This document shows positions 7,696 to 14,978 of a stretch of DNA of 18,501 nucleotides, piece after piece. Position 1 is the first letter of the stretch, and every line of letters starts with the position of its first letter. The notes beneath the pieces were generated by a model. It was not told the origin of the DNA and made no database searches. It saw only the letters and a list, made by a program, of their open reading frames with translations. The DNA is from Micavibrio_B sp048498395 (lineage in GTDB: Bacteria; Pseudomonadota; Alphaproteobacteria; Micavibrionales; Micavibrionaceae): assembly GCA_048498395.1 (NCBI GenBank), contig JBEHYB010000048.1, forward strand, positions 1 through 18,501. Reading direction: 5' to 3'. The position numbers were made by a program, and so were the translations under genes.

Positions 7696-7724
7696 TTGAC
7701 ATAATTACAATGTCCTGCTATAAC
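7696..7724 (+). promoter_or_regulatory. Strong sigma-70-type promoter, probably leaderless start
   Basis: TTGACA (7696-7701), a 17-base spacer and TATAAC (7719-7724) form a near-consensus promoter. Transcription would begin around 7731-7733, at or next to the ATG at 7733. No Shine-Dalgarno precedes that ATG, so a leaderless mRNA is likely. The -35 lies in the AATATTTGACATAA block shared with 5768-5781. Confidence 0.75.
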
Positions 7725-7732
7725 CTACCCCC

Positions 7733-8932
7733 ATGCTGAATAACCCGCTGAACATGAACGAGATTGACGATTTCCTGACTGGCCTTGCCGATGGCAATGA
7801 GCAGCTTGGGAAATTCATGGTCGTCGCGTTGAGAAAACCCATCCTTAAAGAGGACAGTCTTTTTACCCCTGTCAGAGAATACCCGGACGACGCGCCAGCA
7901 TGGTTGACCAAGGAAAAATTCAAAACGGGATCTTTCCACGTGTTTGAAACGTTTCGCGCACGCCAACAAATAGATCGTTTTAATCATATCCGCGACTGGA
8001 TCGGCGCGGCGATCATAAACAACGATGCATGGACGAAAAATCTCGATGCGCAAGGCCGCCCGAAAAAGCTTTTAAATATCGGCACAATTGCGGAAGCCAC
8101 CGACCGCGCCAACAAAACCATGAAAATCAGAGCGAATAATCTGCGGTCGAAATTCGCGAACGCCGCCGAAAATTTTGAAACGGATGAAAAAGACGGACAT
8201 ATCAAAACCATACGCGAATTCGATGACGGATCGCGCCTTGTGAAGCTCCTGACACCTCATGCACTTGATATGGAATCGGCACATCTCGGCCATTGCATCG
8301 GTGAAGGATATTATGATGAATCTCTCAAAGACCCCAAAACTGCCTTTTATTCCCTGCGCGATCCGTTGAACAGGGCGCATGTCACATTCCATGTGCATGA
8401 TGGCTGGGTAGCAGAATGCAAAGGCAAGGAAAACGCTCCGCCTGTCGCCAAATATCTCGATCAGGTTCAGGAAGTCATCATAGAGCATAAATGGAAAGTA
8501 CGGGGCGCTCAGGCTGCCTGTACCGGCCTCCTGTTATATCAAGACGGGATCTATCATGATATTCGCAACCTGCCCGACGGATTTAAATGCAACGGCAACA
8601 TCGACCTTAAGGACGCGGAATGGCTGACGCGCCTGCCGGATAATATGGAGATCTTCGGGGACCTTCTCCTTAAGAATTGCACCGGGCTTACCGCCTTGCC
8701 TGAAAAGCTGAAAATTGTCGGTCATCTGGATCTGAACGAATGTACAAATTTGACCCACATACCTAAAAACCTGAGCGCGTATAGTTATTCGATCAATGAC
8801 AAGACCTTCAACGATAACATGGACGACTTCTTCCCCGCGAATTACCTGTTCTGGGAGGAGTTTAGAAAACTGAATCCGCCGCAGCCTTTGACCGCAGAGA
8901 CAATGCGCTTCGCGGGCATAACTCCCGCCTAA
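7733..8932 (+). CDS. PcfJ-like and leucine-rich-repeat protein
   Basis: The protein is 399 residues. Residues about 165-255 (RLVKLLTPHALDMESAHLGHCIGEGYY ... GWVAECKGKENAPPVAKYLDQV) resemble the PcfJ-like block of plasmid/phage-associated proteins, whose biochemical role is unclear; a Cys (188) follows a conserved-looking LGH. Residues 280-343 hold three 21-residue repeats starting LPDGFK, LPDNME and LPEKLK, each with a G.l.L..c..LT core, ending at IPKNL. These are leucine-rich repeats of the LPX type seen in many bacterial interaction proteins, including secreted effectors. The N-terminal 160 residues match nothing I know. No signal peptide is seen. The ATG is placed at the transcription start of a near-consensus promoter; an in-frame ATG at 7754 also lacks a Shine-Dalgarno. 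The glycosyltransferase-like gene follows after 11 bases. Confidence 0.8.
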   Translation: MLNNPLNMNEIDDFLTGLADGNEQLGKFMVVALRKPILKEDSLFTPVREYPDDAPAWLTKEKFKTGSFHVFETFRARQQIDRFNHIRDWIGAAIINNDAWTKNLDAQGRPKKLLNIGTIAEATDRANKTMKIRANNLRSKFANAAENFETDEKDGHIKTIREFDDGSRLVKLLTPHALDMESAHLGHCIGEGYYDESLKDPKTAFYSLRDPLNRAHVTFHVHDGWVAECKGKENAPPVAKYLDQVQEVIIEHKWKVRGAQAACTGLLLYQDGIYHDIRNLPDGFKCNGNIDLKDAEWLTRLPDNMEIFGDLLLKNCTGLTALPEKLKIVGHLDLNECTNLTHIPKNLSAYSYSINDKTFNDNMDDFFPANYLFWEEFRKLNPPQPLTAETMRFAGITPA

Positions 8933-8943
8933 TATATTCAGTC

Positions 8944-9753
8944 ATGCAAAATACATCCGCGACATTCAACGCTACGACCGCCGCCACGCCGCCGCACTCG
9001 TCGAGCGTCGTCAATTACGTATGGGTCAATGACATGCCGTTTGAGCCGGGGATTAGCGACGACGAACCTGAATGCGGCGTGCCGTTGCATTATGTCGATA
9101 TGGCGATCGCGAACGCGAAGCTGTATCCGGACACGCCGTTCCAGATATGGATCGATCTGCGCCTGCTCGATAAATCGGCGACGAAATTATTGCTGGAGGC
9201 GCATCTGCATCACTCAGGGTGCAAGAACATAAAAATCCGCGACCTGCGCGAGATATATTCATACAGAAGCAGTTTCTGTTTCTCTCCCCTGCTTTCGGAC
9301 AGGTCGGTATGGCAGCGCGCCGATATGGCACGCCTACTGGTGGTACGGGAATGCCTGAAAGAACATCCCGACAAAATCGCCGTCTATGCGGATTTCGACG
9401 TTGAGGACGTATCGATCGAGACGCATAAATTCCACAAGGCGCTTTCGCAGCATGGATTTATCATCGGTGCGTGCGAGGATGGCGGCCTTGAAAACGCTTT
9501 CTTTGCTTTTCAGAATACAGGCGCCGGGCCAACGCTGTTATCAAAGATCATCGAGAGAGCCGACGAATTCCTGGCGAGAGGTGATTTGCGCCGTGGCCGC
9601 AATGCGATCTTCCTTAAGTTTATCGATGCGGTGAACGAGCATCTGTACGCAAACCAGATGAACGCCGGGGAGATCTGCCTGCCCGATATGTTAGAGCAGC
9701 TGAATTACCGCATTCCGGTGAAAGAAGCCTATATCGGGCTGTCGATTGTGTAG
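8944..9753 (+). CDS. Glycosyltransferase-like protein with DXD motif
   Basis: The protein is 269 residues. Layout fits the GT-A fold enzymes with a DXD sugar-binding region (Gly_transf_sug / TcdA-TcdB-like). An early strand, VVNYVWVND (22-30), is like the IH.vW start of these proteins. RADMAR (125-130) is like their (S/A)D..R motif, and YADFDVED (148-155) carries DXD at Asp150-Asp152 for metal and nucleotide sugar. The usual GG.Y.D before DXD is not kept (HPDKIAVYADFD), so the active site is variant. No signal peptide or membrane segment is visible; the first 18 residues are Thr/Ala-rich. No Shine-Dalgarno is seen. It starts 11 bases after the leucine-rich-repeat gene and is probably co-transcribed with it. 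Acceptor and donor cannot be deduced. Confidence 0.7.
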   Translation: MQNTSATFNATTAATPPHSSSVVNYVWVNDMPFEPGISDDEPECGVPLHYVDMAIANAKLYPDTPFQIWIDLRLLDKSATKLLLEAHLHHSGCKNIKIRDLREIYSYRSSFCFSPLLSDRSVWQRADMARLLVVRECLKEHPDKIAVYADFDVEDVSIETHKFHKALSQHGFIIGACEDGGLENAFFAFQNTGAGPTLLSKIIERADEFLARGDLRRGRNAIFLKFIDAVNEHLYANQMNAGEICLPDMLEQLNYRIPVKEAYIGLSIV

Positions 9754-9761
9754 AGACCATC

Positions 9762-9834
9762 TTGTCATCCTGAGCGCACGCGAAGGATCCAGATTGAAAG
9801 CGGCAAGATTCTTCGCTGACGCTCAGAATGACAA
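9762..9834. repeat. Palindromic repeat after the glycosyltransferase gene
   Basis: TTGTCATCCTGAGCG (9762-9776) pairs with CGCTCAGAATGACAA (9820-9834) with one mismatch. Inside, CGAAG and CTTCG extend the structure. It starts 8 bases after the stop and can serve as terminator. It is a member of the TGTCATCC family. Confidence 0.75.
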
Positions 9835-9855
9835 TACACGTAACCGGGAACAATC

Positions 9856-9870
9856 GAACAAACCGTGAAC
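9856..9870. promoter_or_regulatory. Candidate LexA/SOS operator of uvrA
   Basis: GAAC (9856-9859), exactly 7 bases, GAAC (9867-9870). On the other strand this reads GTTC-N7-GTTC, the direct-repeat SOS box known for alphaproteobacterial LexA. A third GAAC lies at 9848-9851. It sits just upstream of a candidate uvrA promoter, and uvrA is a classic SOS gene. Confidence 0.7.
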
Positions 9871-9873
9871 GAT

Positions 9874-9902
9874 TTTACTGGATTTTTCAGGATAACTATA
9901 TA
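9874..9902 (+). promoter_or_regulatory. Candidate uvrA promoter
   Basis: TTTACT (9874-9879), a 17-base spacer and TATATA (9897-9902). It begins 3 bases after the GAAC-N7-GAAC operator, so bound LexA would block RNA polymerase. Transcription would start near 9909 and include the palindromic repeat at 9913-9985 in the leader. The hexamers are imperfect. Confidence 0.45.
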
Positions 9903-9912
9903 TATACATTAA

Positions 9913-9985
9913 CTGTCATCCCGGCGCAGGCCGGGATCTTCAGATTTAATGGCCCAAAAGATTCCGGCTTTCGCCGGAATGACGG
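9913..9985. repeat. Palindromic repeat in the uvrA leader
   Basis: GTCATCCCGGCG (9915-9926) pairs with CGCCGGAATGAC (9972-9983) with one mismatch. A local CCCGG...CCGGG stem lies at the left end and a CCGGC...GCCGG stem at the right end. It ends 15 bases before the uvrA ATG, so the hairpin is probably transcribed in the 5' leader. Confidence 0.75.
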
Positions 9986-10000
9986 CCCTAGAGAGACCTA

Positions 10001-12868
10001 ATGGCGTTAAAGACTATTTCCGTGCGCGGCGCGCGCGAGCACAATTTAAAGAACATCAATGTCGATATCCCCCGTGACACGCTGACCGTGATCACGGGCT
10101 TGTCAGGCTCGGGCAAGTCATCCCTCGCCTTCGACACGATCTATGCCGAAGGACAGCGCCGTTACGTTGAATCCCTTTCGGCTTACGCACGCCAGTTTTT
10201 GCAACTGATGCAGAAACCCGATATGGATTCGATCGAAGGCCTGTCACCCGCGATTTCGATTGAGCAAAAAACAACGAGTAAAAATCCGCGCTCCACCGTC
10301 GGTACCGTCACCGAGATTTACGACTATATGCGCCTGTTATGGGCGCGGGTCGGCGTTCCCTACTCCCCGGCGACGGGATTGCCGATTGAAAGCCAGACGG
10401 TCAGCCAAATGGTCGACCGCGTCAAGATGATGGGTGACGGCACGCGGCTTTACGTGATGGCCCCGATCGTGCGCGGCCGCAAGGGCGAGTACAAGAAAGA
10501 GCTGAAAGAGCTGCAGGCCAAGGGTTTCCAGCGCGCCAAGATCGACGGAAAAATTTATGAAATCGCGGAAGCGCCCGCGCTCGACAAGAAATTCAAACAC
10601 GATATCGACATTGTCGTCGACCGCCTCGTCCTGCGCGACGATATCGGCAACCGTCTGGCGGATTCCATTGAAACGGCATTGCGCCTCGCTGATGGTTTGC
10701 TCATCATCGAGAACGCCGACAATGGCGAACGCGCGACCTTCTCGGAAAAATTCGCGTGTCCCGTATCCGGCTTTACGATTCCCGAGATCGAGCCGCGCCT
10801 GTTCTCGTTCAACTCGCCGCACGGCGCGTGCCCGTCATGCGACGGCCTTGGCGTGACTTTATATATAGACCCGGAACTGGTCGTGCCGGATCAGGACAAG
10901 ACGATCGCCGAAGGGGCCGTCGAGCCATGGTCGAAATCATTCTCGAAATATTACATCCAGACACTGGAATCCGTCGCCAAGGCTTATAAATCGAGCATTC
11001 ACAAACCGTGGCATGAACTCGACGAAAAATTGAAAACCGCGATCATCTACGGTACCGACGAGAAAGAGATCACATTCCATTACGACGAAGGCGCGCGCTC
11101 CTACACGACGCGTAAACCATTCGAAGGCGTGATCCCGAACCTCGAACGCCGGCTGAAAGAAACCGACAGCCAGAGCCAGATCGACGAGCTGACCAAGTAC
11201 CAGGAAAGCGCGCCATGCGAGGAATGCAAGGGATTGCGTCTCAAGCCTGAAGCGTTGGCCGTTAAAATAAACAAGAAGAATATTTCCGAATCGACGGAGT
11301 TGTCGATTGCGGATGCGCAAGGATGGTTCGCTGGTCTGCCAAAGAGTTTAACCAAACAGCAGAATGAAATCGCCGCGCGGATTTTGAAGGAAATCAATGA
11401 ACGCCTGACTTTCCTCGTCAATGTCGGGCTTGAGTATCTGACGCTCTCGCGCTCCGCCGGAACTTTGTCGGGCGGTGAATCTCAACGCATCCGCCTCGCC
11501 AGCCAGATCGGCTCGGGCCTCACCGGTGTGATGTATGTTCTCGATGAACCTTCGATTGGATTGCACCAGCGCGACAATCACCGTTTGCTTGAAACGCTCA
11601 AACACCTGCGCGATATCGGGAATACGGTGCTGGTCGTCGAACATGACGAAGACGCGATCCGCCTCGCCGATTACCTGATCGATATGGGACCGGGTGCGGG
11701 AATCCATGGCGGGACGGTCGTTGCCGCCGGCACGCCCGATGAAGTTTTCAAAAGCAAGAACAGTGTCACCGCGCAATATATGACGGGCCGCAGATTCATC
11801 CCGATCCCTGAAACTCGCCGTAAAGGAAAAATGCAGGGCAAGAAACCGCAGAATCTGCGGGTGGTGAATGCGCGCGGCAATAATTTGAAAAACATCACGG
11901 TGGATATTCCGCTCGGCACTTTCACCTGTATCACCGGTGTCTCGGGATCGGGCAAATCGACCTTTACCATCGACACGCTATTCAAGGCCGCGTCGAAGAA
12001 GCTGATGAAGAGCCACGAGCACCCGGCTCCGCACGACAAGATCGAAGGATTGGAATTCCTCGACAAGGTTATCGATATCGACCAGTCGCCTATCGGTCGA
12101 ACACCAAGATCGAACCCTGCAACTTATACCGGGTGCTTCACACCGATCCGCGACTGGTATGCAGGACTTCCCGAAGCGAAAGCGCGCGGCTACGGCCCCG
12201 GACGCTTTTCGTTCAACGTCAAGGGCGGACGCTGTGAAGCGTGCCAGGGCGACGGCGTTATCAAGATCGAGATGCACTTTCTGCCCGATGTTTACGTGAC
12301 CTGCGAAACCTGCGAGGGCAAACGCTACAACCGTGAAACGCTTGAGGTTAAATACAAGGAGAAATCTATCTCGGACGTTCTCGACATGTCGATCGAGGAT
12401 GCGGCGGATTTCTTCAAGGCCGTGCCGTCGATCCGCGACAAGCTGGAGACGATGAAGCAGGTCGGCCTCGATTACATCAAGGTCGGTCAGGCCGCCACCA
12501 CCCTCTCGGGCGGCGAGGCGCAGCGCGTCAAACTCTCGAAAGAACTTTCCAAGCGCGCGACGGGCCAGACGCTTTATATTCTCGACGAACCAACGACGGG
12601 TTTGCATTTCGAAGACGTGCGCAAACTGCTTGAGGTCCTGCAACGCCTCGTCGATCAGGGAAATACGATCGTCGTGATCGAGCATAACCTCGACGTTATC
12701 AAAACGGCGGACTGGATCATCGATATCGGACCAGAAGGCGGATCGGGCGGCGGTCAGGTCATCGCGACCGGCACGCCGGAAGAGATCGTTAAGGTCAAAG
12801 GCAGCTATACGGGACAATTCCTCAAGCCGTTGCTTAAAGAAGCTGAAACGCGCAAGCTGAAGGCTTAA
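10001..12868 (+). CDS. uvrA: UvrABC system protein A
   Basis: This is the damage-recognition ATPase of nucleotide excision repair; a UvrA dimer finds lesions with UvrB. It is full length (955 residues) with both ABC halves. Walker A 1 is GLSGSGKS (33-40). The first zinc module has Cys277/280 (CPSCDG) and Cys406/409 (CEECKG). The first signature is LSGGE (489-493), followed by VLDEPSIGLHQRD. Walker A 2 is GVSGSGKST (646-654). The second zinc module has Cys745/748 and Cys768/771 (CEACQG, CETCEG). The second signature is LSGGE (835-839), followed by ILDEPTTGLHF. RSNPATYTG and GRFSFNVKGGRCEACQGDG are near-invariant. The Shine-Dalgarno is weak (AGAGAG). A GAAC-N7-GAAC box upstream suggests LexA control. 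No convincing terminator follows; an AT-rich control region begins at once. Confidence 0.98.
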   Translation: MALKTISVRGAREHNLKNINVDIPRDTLTVITGLSGSGKSSLAFDTIYAEGQRRYVESLSAYARQFLQLMQKPDMDSIEGLSPAISIEQKTTSKNPRSTVGTVTEIYDYMRLLWARVGVPYSPATGLPIESQTVSQMVDRVKMMGDGTRLYVMAPIVRGRKGEYKKELKELQAKGFQRAKIDGKIYEIAEAPALDKKFKHDIDIVVDRLVLRDDIGNRLADSIETALRLADGLLIIENADNGERATFSEKFACPVSGFTIPEIEPRLFSFNSPHGACPSCDGLGVTLYIDPELVVPDQDKTIAEGAVEPWSKSFSKYYIQTLESVAKAYKSSIHKPWHELDEKLKTAIIYGTDEKEITFHYDEGARSYTTRKPFEGVIPNLERRLKETDSQSQIDELTKYQESAPCEECKGLRLKPEALAVKINKKNISESTELSIADAQGWFAGLPKSLTKQQNEIAARILKEINERLTFLVNVGLEYLTLSRSAGTLSGGESQRIRLASQIGSGLTGVMYVLDEPSIGLHQRDNHRLLETLKHLRDIGNTVLVVEHDEDAIRLADYLIDMGPGAGIHGGTVVAAGTPDEVFKSKNSVTAQYMTGRRFIPIPETRRKGKMQGKKPQNLRVVNARGNNLKNITVDIPLGTFTCITGVSGSGKSTFTIDTLFKAASKKLMKSHEHPAPHDKIEGLEFLDKVIDIDQSPIGRTPRSNPATYTGCFTPIRDWYAGLPEAKARGYGPGRFSFNVKGGRCEACQGDGVIKIEMHFLPDVYVTCETCEGKRYNRETLEVKYKEKSISDVLDMSIEDAADFFKAVPSIRDKLETMKQVGLDYIKVGQAATTLSGGEAQRVKLSKELSKRATGQTLYILDEPTTGLHFEDVRKLLEVLQRLVDQGNTIVVIEHNLDVIKTADWIIDIGPEGGSGGGQVIATGTPEEIVKVKGSYTGQFLKPLLKEAETRKLKA

Positions 12869-13004
12869 AATCCCTATTTTGATATGCTATAATATATATT
12901 AACATTTAGTTGATATATAAAAGCATATCAATTTTGTTAAAAACTTGATTTTTATGATATGTAATGATATATTTCTATTATAATAATATATATAGAAATA
13001 TATC
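12869..13004 (+). promoter_or_regulatory. AT-rich promoter/operator region of hipBA
   Basis: This gap between uvrA and hipB is strikingly AT-rich. TTGATATGCT (12879-12888) is inverted at 12922-12931. GATATATTTCTAT (12966-12978) pairs perfectly with 12992-13004, ending at the base before the hipB ATG. TGATAT recurs four times on the + strand and twice inverted. TATAAT occurs at 12888-12893 (with an upstream TGC, extended -10) and at 12979-12984, inside the second palindrome. Autoregulation by HipB at these palindromes is a fair inference. Confidence 0.7.
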
Positions 13005-13655
13005 ATGAAATACCAGTTACAGGATATCGCCGACCAATTAAAGAAAGCGCGGGAAACGCGCGGCATCTCGCAGCGCGCGCTGAGCGAGATCGCCGGCGTG
13101 CCGCAAAGCCATTTGTCGAAAATTGAAAACGGCAATGTCGATATACGCCTCTCGAGCCTGATCGAGATCGCGCGCGCGCTCGACCTGGAAATTCAGCTGA
13201 TCCCCAAACAGGCCGTCCCCGCCGTGACCACGGTCGTCAAATCAACCGCCCCTCCCATTCCGGATAAATATACGAAGGCGGCGTGGCAAGAGCTGAACCT
13301 GACTGAAGATGCCGTCAAGAAATTCCTAGCCAGTGCGCCCGATATATCCGAATGGAGCAAGACACAGAAACTGATTAACGAGCTTAAACATTATAAATTT
13401 TCCCAAGAAGATTTGCAGACACTTAAAAAATCGTTTGAGAGAAATGGAATTTCAGATTTTATTAAGGTCGACACAGGCGTGAAGGCATTGAAAAAATCGC
13501 TCTCACATAATGAAATTTCAAATTTCAATTCTGATAAAGCTCTGATCAAATTGAAGAACTCGCTCAAATCCCTGAAAGAGCAAATAGGTGTCTCCAGCCA
13601 GAACGATCTCACCATCCCGAAATCCGCCTATAGCCTTGGAGACGACGATGAGTAG
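13005..13655 (+). CDS. hipB: HipB-type antitoxin/repressor with long C-terminal extension
   Basis: The protein is 216 residues. Residues 8-66 are a Cro/C1-type (Xre) helix-turn-helix: ISQRALSEIAGVPQSHLSKI is helices 2-3, followed by ENGNVDIRLSSLIEIARALD. It should bind the palindromes just upstream and neutralise the HipA-type kinase encoded next, as in type II HipBA systems. Typical HipB proteins are about 70-100 residues; this one has some 130 extra. The extension contains a duplicated unit, TLKKSFERNGISDF (139-152) and ALKKSLSHNEISNF (161-174), then a partial third, LKNSLKSLK. The N-terminal half is GC-rich while the extension is visibly AT-richer, suggesting a later fusion. No Shine-Dalgarno precedes the ATG; a perfect hairpin does. 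hipA overlaps its last 8 bases. Confidence 0.85.
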   Translation: MKYQLQDIADQLKKARETRGISQRALSEIAGVPQSHLSKIENGNVDIRLSSLIEIARALDLEIQLIPKQAVPAVTTVVKSTAPPIPDKYTKAAWQELNLTEDAVKKFLASAPDISEWSKTQKLINELKHYKFSQEDLQTLKKSFERNGISDFIKVDTGVKALKKSLSHNEISNFNSDKALIKLKNSLKSLKEQIGVSSQNDLTIPKSAYSLGDDDE

Positions 13656-14880
13656 CATCCCTGTTCTCGATGTCAATCTGCATGGGAAACGCATCGGCAA
13701 TCTGACGCTGGTGCAGGGCGACCGCTCGATTTTCTCATTCACGCAGGATTATATAGACGACCCGCAGCGCCCCACTTTGAGCCTGTCCTACAAAGATACG
13801 CTGGGCGAACTGCTGACGAGTTTCAAACCTGTCCAGACCAAGGTCGCGCCGTTTTTTTCAAACCTTCTCCCCGAAGGCATGCTGAGGAAATATCTGGCCG
13901 AACGCGCCGGGGTCAAGGAATCCCGCGAATTTTTCCTGCTGCGCGAACTGGGCTGCGACCTGCCCGGCGCTGTCAGCCTGACGCATGACGGAAAAAGCGC
14001 AAATGATTTCGAAGAGGATGACGAAGATTCCCGCGCGCGCGACCGACACGAAAACGCCCTGCGTTTTTCGCTTGCCGGCGTACAGCTGAAATTCTCCGCC
14101 CTGAAAAACAAGGGGAAACATGCCGGACTGTCGATCCCTGCCAAAGGACTGGGCGGTTCGTGGATCGTCAAACTGCCGGCGGACAGGTTCGAAGGCGTTC
14201 CCGAGAATGAATACGCCATGATGTCACTTGCCAGACAGATCGGCATTGAAATTCCCGAGATCGATCTCGTGGATGTCGAAAGCATCGGCGGATTGCCGGA
14301 AGATATCGGCGAATTTAAAGGAAAAGCCTTTACCATCCGCCGTTTCGATCGCGACGCGCACGGCCCCGTCCATATCGAGGATTTCGCGCAGGTCTTCAGT
14401 ATTTACCCGGACGATAAATATAAAAAGGCGAGTTACACAAATATCGCGAAAGTTCTGTGGATCGAAACGGATCAGGATTCTCTGGAAGAATATATAAGAC
14501 GGCTGGTCTTCTCGACCCTGATCGGCAATGCCGACATGCATGTCAAAAACTGGTCCCTGATCTATCCGGACGGACGCACCCCGCGCCTGTCACCGGCTTA
14601 CGATCTTTTATCGACCATTCCCTACATCCACGACAAAACTGCCGCGCTGAATTACGCGCGCACAAAAGAAATGGCGAAATTCAATTACGAGGAACTTTCC
14701 TATATGGCCGCCAAAGCTCAGCTACCTGAAAATCTCGTTTTGAAAACGGCAGAAAACACGGTCGGGGATTTCATCGCGATCTGGCAGAAAGAGAAAAAAC
14801 ATCTCGGTATCGGCAAAAAAGTCGTCGATATCATCGATACACACCTGGCGACGCTGGAAATACTGCGCGATCACCCATAA
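13648..14880 (+). CDS. hipA: HipA-type serine/threonine kinase toxin
   Basis: The protein is 410 residues. The start is ATG 13648, overlapping the hipB stop by 8 bases, with GGAG 8 bases upstream; an in-frame ATG at 13588 lies inside hipB and is less likely. Residues 1-110 match the HipA N-terminal (couple_hipA) domain, with LSLSY and FFSNLLPEG. Residues 138-405 match the HipA C-terminal kinase domain: LAGVQLKFSA (142-151), a Gly-rich loop with IVKLP (173-177), the catalytic loop GNADMHVKN (293-301; Asp296) and the metal-binding AYD (317-319). All key residues are present, so the kinase is probably active. Characterised HipA enzymes phosphorylate glutamyl-tRNA synthetase and cause growth arrest; the target here is unknown. 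It is translationally coupled to the antitoxin. Confidence 0.92.
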   Translation: MSSIPVLDVNLHGKRIGNLTLVQGDRSIFSFTQDYIDDPQRPTLSLSYKDTLGELLTSFKPVQTKVAPFFSNLLPEGMLRKYLAERAGVKESREFFLLRELGCDLPGAVSLTHDGKSANDFEEDDEDSRARDRHENALRFSLAGVQLKFSALKNKGKHAGLSIPAKGLGGSWIVKLPADRFEGVPENEYAMMSLARQIGIEIPEIDLVDVESIGGLPEDIGEFKGKAFTIRRFDRDAHGPVHIEDFAQVFSIYPDDKYKKASYTNIAKVLWIETDQDSLEEYIRRLVFSTLIGNADMHVKNWSLIYPDGRTPRLSPAYDLLSTIPYIHDKTAALNYARTKEMAKFNYEELSYMAAKAQLPENLVLKTAENTVGDFIAIWQKEKKHLGIGKKVVDIIDTHLATLEILRDHP

Positions 14881-14978
14881 AAACGCGCTTTTTTCCAATT
14901 CTTAACGCTTCGTTAAAATTAGATACAATTTTATTCAATATCCATGATTATGTAATCTTTTGTGTCTAGAATAGGCGC

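Noticed and set aside
11978..12817. 279-codon open frame opposite uvrA
   Set aside because: It is antisense to the highly conserved second ABC half of UvrA, with no Shine-Dalgarno and no family resemblance.
13588..13647. Earlier in-frame ATG for hipA
   Set aside because: It would add 20 residues inside the hipB gene; ATG 13648 has GGAG at proper spacing, a typical short overlap and a normal HipA N-terminus.
14902..14916. TTAACG/CGTTAA hairpin after hipA as a terminator
   Set aside because: The stem is 6 bp with a 3-base loop and no U-tract beyond AAAATT; too weak to call.
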